NCBI RefSeq assembly: GCF_040187885.1
Contig: NZ_JBDPLH010000002.1
Coordinates: forward strand, 434,001 to 498,000
From: Roseateles_E cavernae
Lineage (GTDB): Bacteria; Pseudomonadota; Gammaproteobacteria; Burkholderiales; Burkholderiaceae_C
Reading direction: 5' to 3'
Length of the DNA: 64,000 bases
Shown here piece after piece: positions 20,964-28,928 of the stretch; the first letter of the stretch is position 1, and each line of letters opens with the position of its first letter. A model generated the notes under the pieces. That model was not told the DNA's origin. It saw nothing but the letters and a program-made list of their open reading frames with translations, and did no database searches. The position numbers and the translations under genes are program-made.

Positions 20964-22234
20964 CCACGCCTGTTGTCCTGAGTGCCGCGCTGAAAGGCTT
21001 TCCGCTGACCGAGCCGCCGCTGCCGCTGGCCGAGCTGGCCGCCAAGCAATGGAATGTGCTGGCCGGCGATCTGCCCTTGCCGCTGGCCGTGATCAAGCGC
21101 GAGGCGCTGGAGCACAACGTCCGCTGGATGCAGGCCTATGCGCAGAGCCAGGGCGTGGCGCTGGCGCCGCATGGCAAGACGACGATGAGCCCGCAGCTGT
21201 TCCAGCGCCAGCTCGATGCCGGCGCCTGGGGCATCAGCTTTGCGACCATCAAGCAGCTGGCGGTCGGCGTCGCCAGCGGCGTTCGCCGCGCGGTGATCGC
21301 CAACCAGGTCTGCAGCGAGGCCGACCTGGCCGGTCTGGCGGCGCTGCTCGGGCAGCACGCCGATCTGCGCGTGGTCTTTCTGGTCGACTCGCTGGCCCAG
21401 TGCGCGCTGATCGAGCGCTGGCACCAGAGGCAAGACCTGGCACCTGTTTTCGAGGTGCTGCTGGAGATCGGCCTGGTCGGCGGCCGCAGCGGCACGCGCG
21501 ACGAGGCCGAGGCGCTGGCGCTGGCCGCGCATCTGCACGCCAGTCCGGTGTTCCGGCTGGCGGGCATCGAGTGCTATGAGGGCCTGGGCGCCACCGGCGA
21601 CAGCGCGGTCGACACCGCCTATGCCGACGCGCTGATGGCGCGGGTGCAGGCGGTGGCCCGCAGCTGCGCCGAGCGCGGCTGGTTCGACGCGGCCGACGAG
21701 ATCATCGTCTCGGCCGGCGGCTCGGGCATCTTCGATCTGGTGGCCGGCGCGCTGCGGCCGCGCCTGGGCAAGCCGGTGCTGGGCCTCTTGCGCTCGGGCT
21801 GCTACATCACCCATGACCATGGCCACTACAAGCGCCTGGTCAGCGTGCTGGACCAGCGCTGCCGGCATGTCGACGGCCTGCAGAGCGCGCTGGAGGTCTG
21901 GGCCCTGGTGCAGTCCTGCCCCGAGCCGGGCCTGGCCATCCTGGCCGTGGGCCGGCGCGACATCTCCTTCGACATCGATCTGCCCACCCCCGTCTGGCAT
22001 GCGCCGCTGGACTCGCGCGCGCCGCTGGCCGCACCGGCCGCCTGGCGCATCACCGGGCTCAATGACCAGCACGCCCATCTGCGCTGGGACCCGGCCGCCG
22101 CGCTGGGCCCGCAGGTCGGCGACCGGCTGGGCCTGGGCATCTCGCATCCCTGCACGACCTTCGACAAATGGACTTGGCTGCCCATCGTCGAGAACGACTA
22201 CCGCGTCAGCGACGCGGTGCTGACCCATTTCTAA
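20960..22234 (+). CDS. PLP- and zinc-dependent D-amino-acid deaminase (DSD1/D-threonine aldolase fold)
   Basis: 424 residues of the alanine-racemase-like fold type III group. APHGKTTMSPQLF carries the PLP lysine (Lys73). The C-terminus has ISHPCTTFDKW with His396 and Cys398, matching the zinc ligands of eukaryotic-type D-serine dehydratase. Related proteins deaminate D-serine or D-threonine, giving an enamine that decays to a 2-oxo acid and ammonia. The exact substrate is not readable; the operon context (D-aminoacylase, RidA) strongly supports a D-amino acid. It overlaps the ATPase gene by ATGA and is one base from the regulator gene. Confidence 0.88.
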   Translation: MTTPVVLSAALKGFPLTEPPLPLAELAAKQWNVLAGDLPLPLAVIKREALEHNVRWMQAYAQSQGVALAPHGKTTMSPQLFQRQLDAGAWGISFATIKQLAVGVASGVRRAVIANQVCSEADLAGLAALLGQHADLRVVFLVDSLAQCALIERWHQRQDLAPVFEVLLEIGLVGGRSGTRDEAEALALAAHLHASPVFRLAGIECYEGLGATGDSAVDTAYADALMARVQAVARSCAERGWFDAADEIIVSAGGSGIFDLVAGALRPRLGKPVLGLLRSGCYITHDHGHYKRLVSVLDQRCRHVDGLQSALEVWALVQSCPEPGLAILAVGRRDISFDIDLPTPVWHAPLDSRAPLAAPAAWRITGLNDQHAHLRWDPAAALGPQVGDRLGLGISHPCTTFDKWTWLPIVENDYRVSDAVLTHF

Positions 22235-22235
22235 G

Positions 22236-23141
22236 ATGAGCCATAGCAGCAATCACAAAGGCCTGATGGCCGCGATCGCCGAGGCGCAGCAGAAAGCGCC
22301 GGCCGCGCGCCGCGCGATCTTCGCGCTGATGCTGGAGGATCCGGAGCGCGTGCTGGACGAGAGCTTCGAGGCGCTGGCGGCGCGCAGCGGCGCCTCGGTG
22401 CCCACCATCATGCGGGCCTGCCGCGATCTGGGCTTCGCCGGGCTGCGCGAGTTCAAGCTGGCGCTGGCGCAGGAGATGGCCGTCGGCGGCTCGCCGCTGC
22501 ACCGCCGCGTGCAGCTGCAGGACACCACCGAGCAGGTGGCCCACAAGATCACGCGCGGGGCGGCCGGCACCATCGCCGGCCTGAGCAGCCAGCTCGACGC
22601 CCAGGCCCTGGACGCGGCCGCCCACGCGATCGCCCACGCGACCCGCATCGATGCGCTGGCGGCCGGCGCGACCTCCAACTTCATGGCCGCCGATCTGCAT
22701 GCGCGGCTGTTCCGCCTAGGCCTGGTGTCCAACGCCTGGTCCGACTTCCATTCGCAGCTGCTGGCCGCGGCCACGCAGGGACCGGGCGGCGTGGTCGTCG
22801 CGATCTCCCATGTCGGCGGCATGCCGCTGCTGCTGGAGGCGGTGGCCGTGGCACGGGCCCAGGGGGCGACCGTGATCGCGCTGACCCAGCCGGGCACCAA
22901 GCTGGCCGCCAATGCCGACATCGTGCTGGGCCTGAAGGTGCCGGAGGACGCGGTGATGCATGTGGGCACCGAGGCCTATCTGGCCCATCTGACCGCCATC
23001 GAGGTGCTGACCGTGCTGATCGCCAAGGTGATCGGCGAGCCGGCGGTCTATCGCCTGCAAAGCGTGCGCGAGGTGCTGCAGCGCCATGGCATCGACACGC
23101 ACGACCATCCGCTGCTGAACTGGCAGGTGCCCCATGAGTGA
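22236..23141 (+). CDS. MurR/RpiR-family transcriptional regulator
   Basis: 301 residues: an N-terminal RpiR helix-turn-helix (about residues 1-80, with FEALAARSGASVPTIMRACR and LGFAGLREFKLALAQE) and a C-terminal SIS domain (about 125-265, with VVAISHVGGMPLLLEAVAVA). SIS domains usually bind phosphosugars; in this operon an amino-acid-derived ligand is more likely, as for a few other RpiR proteins linked to D-amino acid operons. It is embedded between the deaminase and D-aminoacylase genes and is the obvious reader of the two TGAAA-N5-TTTCA sites 7 kb upstream. Confidence 0.92.
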   Translation: MSHSSNHKGLMAAIAEAQQKAPAARRAIFALMLEDPERVLDESFEALAARSGASVPTIMRACRDLGFAGLREFKLALAQEMAVGGSPLHRRVQLQDTTEQVAHKITRGAAGTIAGLSSQLDAQALDAAAHAIAHATRIDALAAGATSNFMAADLHARLFRLGLVSNAWSDFHSQLLAAATQGPGGVVVAISHVGGMPLLLEAVAVARAQGATVIALTQPGTKLAANADIVLGLKVPEDAVMHVGTEAYLAHLTAIEVLTVLIAKVIGEPAVYRLQSVREVLQRHGIDTHDHPLLNWQVPHE

Positions 23142-24582
23142 GTCCTGGCTGCTGCATGGCGGGCTGATCGTCGACGGCTCGGGCGCGACGCCGGCCTGGC
23201 GCGGCGATGTGCTGCTGCAGGGCGAGCGCATCGTGGCGATGGGCGAGGGGCTGACGAGCGCCAGCGCGCGCCGCCTCGACTGCGCCGGCAAGGTGATCGC
23301 GCCGGGCTTCATCGATGTGCACACCCATGACGACGCGCTGGTGCTGGAGCAGCCCGATTGCCTGCCCAAGATCTCGCAAGGCATCACCACCGTGGTGGCC
23401 GGCAACTGCGGCATCTCGCTGGTGCCGCTGCTGACCGAGGCACCGCAGCCGCCCTTGAACCTGCTGGGCCGCACGGGCTTTCGCTTCGCCAGCTTCGCGG
23501 CCTATCAGGAGGCGGTCAACGCGGCGCTGCCGGCGGTCAACGTGGTCTCGCTGATCGGCCACACGGCGCTGCGCTTCGCGACGATGAGCGACGTGACACG
23601 GCCCGCGTTGCCGGCCGAGCTGGCCCGCATGGAGGCGCTGCTGGACGCGGCGCTGGCCGAGGGCGCGCAAGGCCTGTCCTCGGGCCTGTTCTACCAGCCG
23701 GCTGCCGCCGCGCCGGCCGCCGAGGTGCTGGCGCTGGCACGCGTCGTGGCCCGCCATGGCGGCGTCTATGCGAGCCATCTGCGCGACGAGATGGCGGCGA
23801 TCCTGGAGGCCATGCACGAGGCCGCCGACACCGCCTTCGAGGCCGGGGTGCCGCTGATCTTCTCGCACCACAAATGCGCCGGCCCGGCCAACTGGGGCCG
23901 CACGCAGGAGACCTTGCCGCTGATCGATCGTTTCGCCGCACGCCAGGGCGTGGGCCTGGACGTCTACCCCTATCTGGCCGGCTCCACCGTGCTGCGCGAG
24001 GACCTGGTCGACGGCGTCATCGAGGTGCTGCTGACCTGGAGCGAGCCCTATCCCGAACTGGGCGGGCGCAGCCTGGCCGATATCGCGGCCGAGTGGGGCG
24101 TCGACCAGAAAGAAGCCTGCCGGCGCCTGCAGCCGGGTGGCGCCTGCTACTTCCAGATGCATGAGGACGATGTCGAGCGGGTGCTCGCGCACCGGCTGAC
24201 GATGATAGGTTCCGACGGCCTGCCGCATGACCGCCATCCGCACCCACGGCTGTGGGGCGCGTTCCCGCGCGTGCTGGCGCGCTACTGGCGCGAACGCGGC
24301 CTGTTCACCTTGGAGCAGGCGGTGCACAAGATGACCGGCCTGTCGGCACGCCAGTTCCGCCTGCAAGAGCGTGGCGAGCTGCGCCCCGGCTGGGCCGCCG
24401 ATGTCGTCGTGTTCGACCCCGAGCGGGTGCAGGACCTGGCCAGCTTCGAGGCGCCGCTCTTGCGCTCGCAAGGCATAGATGCGGTTTTCGTCAACGGGCG
24501 GCAGGCCTATGACGGCGGTGCGGCGGTGCTGGCGCGGGCCGGGCGGGCCTTGCGCCGAAGCTCGGGGCCTGGGCAGGGCTGA
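23134..24582 (+). CDS. N-acyl-D-amino-acid deacylase (D-aminoacylase)
   Basis: 482 residues, amidohydrolase superfamily, close to the known D-aminoacylase length. It removes acyl groups from N-acyl-D-amino acids to yield free D-amino acids in the cytoplasm. GFIDVHTHDD supplies metal ligands His63 and His65; GNCG holds Cys92, the bridging cysteine ligand typical of this group. ASHLRDEM and IFSHHKCAG carry later metal His residues, and IGSDGLPHD the catalytic Asp. The C-terminal sheet (GWAADVVVFDPERVQD) is the usual amidohydrolase beta domain. The start overlaps the RpiR gene by eight bases. Confidence 0.94.
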   Translation: MSESWLLHGGLIVDGSGATPAWRGDVLLQGERIVAMGEGLTSASARRLDCAGKVIAPGFIDVHTHDDALVLEQPDCLPKISQGITTVVAGNCGISLVPLLTEAPQPPLNLLGRTGFRFASFAAYQEAVNAALPAVNVVSLIGHTALRFATMSDVTRPALPAELARMEALLDAALAEGAQGLSSGLFYQPAAAAPAAEVLALARVVARHGGVYASHLRDEMAAILEAMHEAADTAFEAGVPLIFSHHKCAGPANWGRTQETLPLIDRFAARQGVGLDVYPYLAGSTVLREDLVDGVIEVLLTWSEPYPELGGRSLADIAAEWGVDQKEACRRLQPGGACYFQMHEDDVERVLAHRLTMIGSDGLPHDRHPHPRLWGAFPRVLARYWRERGLFTLEQAVHKMTGLSARQFRLQERGELRPGWAADVVVFDPERVQDLASFEAPLLRSQGIDAVFVNGRQAYDGGAAVLARAGRALRRSSGPGQG

Positions 24583-24592
24583 ATCGGCCGGC

Positions 24593-24608
24593 TGGTCTGA
24601 ACAGACCA
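24593..24608. promoter_or_regulatory. 16-bp palindrome TGGTCTG-AA-CAGACCA
   Basis: Perfect seven-base arms with a two-base centre, 10 bases after the D-aminoacylase stop and 167 bases before the PEP-CTERM gene. No T-tract follows, so an operator is as likely as a terminator. The TGGTC/GACCA arms resemble GntR (FadR-like) sites. Confidence 0.4.
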
Positions 24609-24737
24609 TGGCAGGGGCTCGCCCGGCCGTCAAAAAGTCACGCTGAAGCTGGAACATAGCAGGCCTGAGCGCAGACTCCGACCGCTGTGCGCCCGGCAAA
24701 GCCGGCGTCGCGGCCGCCGGTCTCGCCCCTCCACGAC

Positions 24738-24757
24738 AGCCCTGAGCGATCAGGGCT
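24738..24757 (+). promoter_or_regulatory. Leader hairpin before the PEP-CTERM gene
   Basis: AGCCCTGA (24738-24745), GCGA loop, TCAGGGCT (24750-24757): a perfect eight-base stem with a tetraloop, ending just before the GAAGGA ribosome site. It could stabilise the mRNA or modulate translation. Confidence 0.4.
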
Positions 24758-24775
24758 TCTGCCCGAAGGACTCGC

Positions 24776-26017
24776 ATGAACTCGCTCAAGCCCCTGACCC
24801 TTGCCCTGACCCTGGGCCTGCTGACCTTGTCGGCCCATGCCGACGCACCCATCAGCCTGAGCTATCTGGGCCAGCAGATCGTGCCCAGCGGCACCTCGTA
24901 CGCCGGCACCACGGTGGGCGGACTGTCCGGCATCGATTTCGACGCCGCCAAGCAGCGCTATTTCGCCATCAGCGATGACCGCTCGGGCCTCAACCCCGCG
25001 CGCTTTTACACGCTCAATCTGGACATCGCTCGGTTCAGCCGCTCAGCCACGCCCGGCATGGCGGGCGTTGGCTTCAGCAGCGTCACCACCCTGCAGCGCC
25101 CCGAGGGCGGCGCGTTCGGACTCAACACCGTGGATCCGGAGGGCCTTCGCTACAACGCCGGCACCGGCACCCTGTACTGGAGCAACGAAGGCCAACGTTC
25201 GGCGGCGGGCTTCCAGAACCCCAGCGTGCGCGAGATGAAGCTCGACGGCAGCCATGTGCGCAGCTTCAGCGTGCCCGGCGACTTCAATCCGGTGGGCAGC
25301 AACTCGGGCCTGGCCGCGGGCGATAGGGGCGTCCACAACAATCTGGCCTTCGAGAGCCTGACCCTGTCCACCGACGGCAAGACGCTCTACACCGCCACCG
25401 AGAACGGGCTGGCCCAGGACAGCCCGCCGTCAGCGCTTGCCAACGGCTCGACGGCGCGCATCCTGGCCTTCGATGTCGCTTCCGGCGCGGCCGCTGCGCA
25501 GTACGCCTACCAGGTGGCGCCGGTGGTCATTGCGCCGAATCCGGCCAACGGCTTCGCCACCAACGGCCTCACCGACCTGCTGGCCATCGGCGACCGCCAG
25601 TTCATTGCCATCGAACGCTCCTTCGCCGCCGGTGCGGTGACGCCGGGCACTCCGGTTACCGGCAACACCATCCGCCTGTTCCATGTGGATGCGCGTGCGG
25701 CGACCGACATCTCCGGCATCGGCGATCTGAGCGGCGCCAGCTACACCCCCGCCGAGAAGACCTTGCTTGCAGACCTGTCCACGCTGCAAAACGATGACGG
25801 CAGTTTTCTGGCCACCGACAATATCGAAGGTTTGACCCTGGGGCCGGTCGTCAACGGCAAACAAACCCTGATCCTGGTTTCGGACAACAACTTCTCGGGC
25901 ACTCAGTTCACCCAGTTCATCGCGCTGGAAGTCAGCGCCGTGCCCGAGCCCGGCAGCTGGGCCCTGCTGCTGGCAGGCTTGTTTGCCGTGGGCCGTCTGA
26001 CGCGGCGTCGCCGCTGA
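24776..26017 (+). CDS. Esterase-like/phytase-family protein with PEP-CTERM sorting signal
   Basis: 413 residues. Residues 1-22 are a Sec signal peptide. The mature domain (about 28-385) has GGLSGIDFDAAKQRYFAISD, DPEGLRYN and NIEGLTLGP, features of the esterase-like-activity-of-phytase beta-propeller family. Its substrate is unknown. The C-terminus has the PEP-CTERM triad: VPEP, a hydrophobic helix (GSWALLLAGLFAVGRL) and the basic tail RRRR. Such proteins are cleaved and handed on by an exosortase and often act in extracellular polysaccharide. No exosortase gene is in this window. The GAAGGA site supports the start. Confidence 0.9.
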   Translation: MNSLKPLTLALTLGLLTLSAHADAPISLSYLGQQIVPSGTSYAGTTVGGLSGIDFDAAKQRYFAISDDRSGLNPARFYTLNLDIARFSRSATPGMAGVGFSSVTTLQRPEGGAFGLNTVDPEGLRYNAGTGTLYWSNEGQRSAAGFQNPSVREMKLDGSHVRSFSVPGDFNPVGSNSGLAAGDRGVHNNLAFESLTLSTDGKTLYTATENGLAQDSPPSALANGSTARILAFDVASGAAAAQYAYQVAPVVIAPNPANGFATNGLTDLLAIGDRQFIAIERSFAAGAVTPGTPVTGNTIRLFHVDARAATDISGIGDLSGASYTPAEKTLLADLSTLQNDDGSFLATDNIEGLTLGPVVNGKQTLILVSDNNFSGTQFTQFIALEVSAVPEPGSWALLLAGLFAVGRLTRRRR

Positions 26018-26023
26018 TTCCGC

Positions 26024-26761
26024 TCAGGTGGCGCGCATCGGAAAGCTGCGCAGCCCCTGCAGATCCAGCACCCGCAGCCCGCCGTACTCGACGCTGATCA
26101 GCTGCTGCTCGTGCAGGCGCTTCAAGGCCTCGTTGACGCGCTGGCGCGACAGGCCGACCAGATAGCCCAGCTCCTGCTGGGTGATGCGCAGCATGCTGCC
26201 GACACCGGGGTAGAGCTGCGGGTGGAATAGCGCGGCGAGGTTGCGGGCCACGCGCACATCGGGGTTGCCGATGCGGTCGGTTTCGCGCGCCGCGATGAAC
26301 TGGCCCAGGCGCTCGTTGAGCTGGTTCAGCACAAAGCGGTTGAAGCCGATGCTGTGCTCCAGCAGCTCGTGAAAAGTGTCGATCGGCAGGCCGGCCACCA
26401 CGCTCTTGCGCAGCACCTGGATGTTGTAGCGATAGACCTCGCGCTTGAGCAGCGTCCCCTCGCCGAACCAGCCGCCCGGCGGCACGCCGGTGAAGGTGAT
26501 GGCCTGGCCGGTCGAGTCGTCATTGCTCATCTTCAGCAGGCCGTCGACGACGCCGAACCAGAAATTGGCTTGCCGGCCGATGCGGCAGACCCGCTCGCCG
26601 ACCTCGGCATCGGCCACCTGCAACTCGGCCACTGCCTGCTCGCGCTGCGCCGGCTCCAGCACGGCCAGCCAGGGAATGGCGTCGAGCTCGCTGCGGGTGG
26701 CGGCGCGGGCGCGCTGGCGCAAGGGCGCGCCGCTGGGGCTGGAGAAGGCGGAGACGGTCAT
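26024..26761 (-). CDS. Crp/Fnr-family transcriptional regulator
   Basis: 245 residues from the ATG at 26761 (frame open further upstream). A cyclic-nucleotide-binding-type beta-roll (about 40-150, with GGWFGEGTLLKREVYRYNIQ) is followed by a long dimer helix and a winged helix: ITQQELGYLVGLSRQRVNEA. Only one Cys is present, so it is not an FNR-type iron-sulfur sensor. The recognition helix keeps SR but has Gln and Glu where CRP has Glu181 and Arg185, suggesting a site unlike TGTGA. It is divergent from an acyl-CoA ligase/HAAT transporter operon and is its likely regulator. Confidence 0.9.
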   Translation of the reverse strand: MTVSAFSSPSGAPLRQRARAATRSELDAIPWLAVLEPAQREQAVAELQVADAEVGERVCRIGRQANFWFGVVDGLLKMSNDDSTGQAITFTGVPPGGWFGEGTLLKREVYRYNIQVLRKSVVAGLPIDTFHELLEHSIGFNRFVLNQLNERLGQFIAARETDRIGNPDVRVARNLAALFHPQLYPGVGSMLRITQQELGYLVGLSRQRVNEALKRLHEQQLISVEYGGLRVLDLQGLRSFPMRAT

Positions 26762-26810
26762 GGCGCAGTCTTTATCGTGCAGCTTGACAGCAGGCTTACA
26801 AGCAACTCCT

Positions 26811-26845
26811 GGACACCCCCGGGAAAGCACGCCCCCGGGGTGTCC
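26811..26845. promoter_or_regulatory. Large inverted repeat in the divergent regulator/ligase region
   Basis: GGACACCCC (26811-26819) pairs perfectly with GGGGTGTCC (26837-26845); after one mismatch GGG (26821-26823) pairs with CCC (26833-26835), leaving a short loop. It may be an operator or a leader hairpin of the Crp/Fnr gene, which starts 50 bases away on the other strand. Confidence 0.45.
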
Positions 26846-26852
26846 CTAGGAA

Positions 26853-26868
26853 TGTCGTCGCAACGACA
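26853..26868. promoter_or_regulatory. Candidate Crp/Fnr-type operator TGTCGT-N4-ACGACA
   Basis: Perfect six-base arms around CGCA, the size and symmetry of a Crp/Fnr-family site. Its centre (26860.5) is 41.5 bases upstream of the start predicted from TAGTAT at 26890-26895, the class II activator position. The divergent Crp/Fnr protein is the inferred binder. Confidence 0.6.
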
Positions 26869-26889
26869 GCCTGGCGTCAAAGTCAGGCC

Positions 26890-26895
26890 TAGTAT
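26890..26895 (+). promoter_or_regulatory. -10-like element TAGTAT of the ligase/HAAT operon
   Basis: TAGTAT has no good -35 at 16-18 bases upstream, as expected for an activator-dependent promoter. A start near 26902 would leave a leader of about 77 bases. Confidence 0.4.
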
Positions 26896-26978
26896 TGCAC
26901 CCACTGAAGGCATGCAAGCCCCGCAGAAGGGCGCCATGCACCAGCACCGCCCGGCGGTGCGGACAGCACAGGAGACAG

Positions 26979-28928
26979 ATGGTGGCGACGACTTTCCCCA
27001 GGCTCTTGATCGACCACGCGGCGCGACGGCCCGATGCCGCTGCCTTGCGCGAGAAGGAATACGGCATCTGGCAGACGCTGACATGGGCGCAGCTGGCCTT
27101 GCTGGTGCGCGAGCTGGCCCATGGCCTGGCCCAGGCCGGGCTCAAGCGCGGCCAGCATCTGGTGGTGGTCGGCGAGAACCGGCCGCGGCTGTATGCCAGC
27201 ATGCTGGCGGCCCAGTCGCTGGGCGCGATTCCGGTGCCGCTGTACCAGGACGCGGTCAGCGCCGAGTTCGTCTTCCCGATCAACAACGCCGAGATCGCCT
27301 TCGCGGTGGTCGAGGACCAGGAGCAGGTCGACAAGCTCCTGGAGATCCGCGAGCAATGCCCGCAGCTGCAGCACATCTGGTTCGACGACCCGCGCGGCCT
27401 GCGCAACTATGCCGAGCTGGGTCTGGCCTCGCTGGATGATTTGTGCGCGCGCGGCCGCCAGCATGCCCATGCCCACCCGGCTTTCTACGATGCCCAGGTC
27501 CAGCTCAGCGAGCCCGGCGATGTGGCGGCGATGTTCTTTACCTCGGGCACGACCGGCAATCCCAAGGGCGTGGTCCATACCCACACCAGCCTGATCGACC
27601 GCGCCCAGGCCGGCGCTCGCTTCGACAATCTGAGCAGCAGCGAAGAGGTGCTGGCCTATCTGCCGCCGGCCTGGATAGGCCAGAACATCTTCAGCTACGC
27701 GCAGTGGCTGGCCTGCGGCTATGTGGTCAACTGCCCCGAGTCGACCAGCACCGTCTCCATCGATCTGAAGGAGATCGGCCCGACCTATTACTTCGCGCCG
27801 CCGCGGGTCTTCGAAGGCCTCTTGACCAGCGTGATGATACGCATGGAGGATGCCGGCGCGATCAAGCGCTGGCTGTTCGCGCGCTGCATGAGCCTGGCGC
27901 GTCGCGTCGGGCCGGCGCTGATGGACGGCAAGCCGGTGGGCGGCAGCGACAAGCTGCTGTATGCGCTGGGCAATCTGCTGATCTACGGCCCGCTGCGCAA
28001 CACGCTGGGGCTGTCGCGGGTGCGCGTGGCCTACACGGCCGGCGAGGCCATAGGCCCCGATCTGTTCAGCTTCTACCGCAGCATAGGCATCAATCTGAAG
28101 CAGCTCTACGGCTCGACCGAGACGGCCGTGTTTGTCTGCCTGCAGCCGGACCACCAGGCGCGCGCGGACACGGTCGGCGTGCCGATCGACGGCGTGCAGA
28201 TCAAGCTGGCCGACAGCGGCGAGATCCTGGTCAAGTCGCCGGGGCTGCTGAAGGGCTATTACAAGAACGAGGCCGCGACGGCCGAGGTGCTGACGCCGGA
28301 TGGCTGGTACCACACCGGCGACGCCGGCTTCATCGATGCCAGCGGCCACCTGAAGATCATCGACCGCGCCAAGGATGTCGGCCGCATCGCCGGCGGCCCC
28401 AATGACGGCGCGATGTTCGCGCCCAAGTATGTCGAGAACAAGCTGAAGTTCTTCGCCCATATCAAGGAGGCGGTGGCCTTCGGCGACAAGCGCGAGCGCT
28501 GCTGCGCCTTCATCAATATCGACTTCGAGGCGGTGGGCAACTGGGCCGAGCGCCGCAACCTGCCCTATGCCGGCTATACCGACCTGGCGCAAAAACCCGA
28601 GGTCTATGAGTTCATACGCGACTGCGTCGAGCAGGTCAATGCCGACCTGGCCCAGGACGAGCTGCTGGCCGGCAGCCAGATCAGCCGCTTCCTGATACTG
28701 CACAAGGAACTCGATGCCGACGACGGCGAGCTGACCCGCACGCGCAAGGTGCGGCGCGGCGCGGTGGCCGACAAGTACGCGGTGCTCATTGATGCGCTGT
28801 ATGGCGGCAGAAGCTCGCAGTTCATCGAGACCGCAGTGAAGTTCGAGGACGGGCGCAGCGGCAGCGTGTCGGCCGATCTGAAGATCGTTGATGTGAAGAC
28901 CTTTCCCGCAGTCAGGAGGGCCGCCTGA
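26979..28928 (+). CDS. AMP-forming acyl-CoA synthetase (long-chain type)
   Basis: 649 residues from the ATG at 26979, preceded by AGGAGAC; the frame is open back to 26895. It activates a carboxylic acid with ATP and CoA. FTSGTTGNPKGVVHTH (near residue 187) is the AMP-binding P-loop, QLYGSTETAVF the adenine motif, and DGWYHTGDAGFID plus IDRAKD the hinge region. The length and the long insert after the hinge resemble the ACSL/long-chain group. It leads an operon with a HAAT-type importer, so it probably activates the imported acid; substrate unknown, with aromatic, branched or fatty acids all possible. The TGA overlaps the next ATG. Confidence 0.9.
   Translation: MVATTFPRLLIDHAARRPDAAALREKEYGIWQTLTWAQLALLVRELAHGLAQAGLKRGQHLVVVGENRPRLYASMLAAQSLGAIPVPLYQDAVSAEFVFPINNAEIAFAVVEDQEQVDKLLEIREQCPQLQHIWFDDPRGLRNYAELGLASLDDLCARGRQHAHAHPAFYDAQVQLSEPGDVAAMFFTSGTTGNPKGVVHTHTSLIDRAQAGARFDNLSSSEEVLAYLPPAWIGQNIFSYAQWLACGYVVNCPESTSTVSIDLKEIGPTYYFAPPRVFEGLLTSVMIRMEDAGAIKRWLFARCMSLARRVGPALMDGKPVGGSDKLLYALGNLLIYGPLRNTLGLSRVRVAYTAGEAIGPDLFSFYRSIGINLKQLYGSTETAVFVCLQPDHQARADTVGVPIDGVQIKLADSGEILVKSPGLLKGYYKNEAATAEVLTPDGWYHTGDAGFIDASGHLKIIDRAKDVGRIAGGPNDGAMFAPKYVENKLKFFAHIKEAVAFGDKRERCCAFINIDFEAVGNWAERRNLPYAGYTDLAQKPEVYEFIRDCVEQVNADLAQDELLAGSQISRFLILHKELDADDGELTRTRKVRRGAVADKYAVLIDALYGGRSSQFIETAVKFEDGRSGSVSADLKIVDVKTFPAVRRAA

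Noticed and set aside
24607..24622. TGGCAG...TCGC considered as a sigma54 promoter for the PEP-CTERM gene
   Set aside because: The spacing between the GG and GC elements is one base short and the -12 element is poor.
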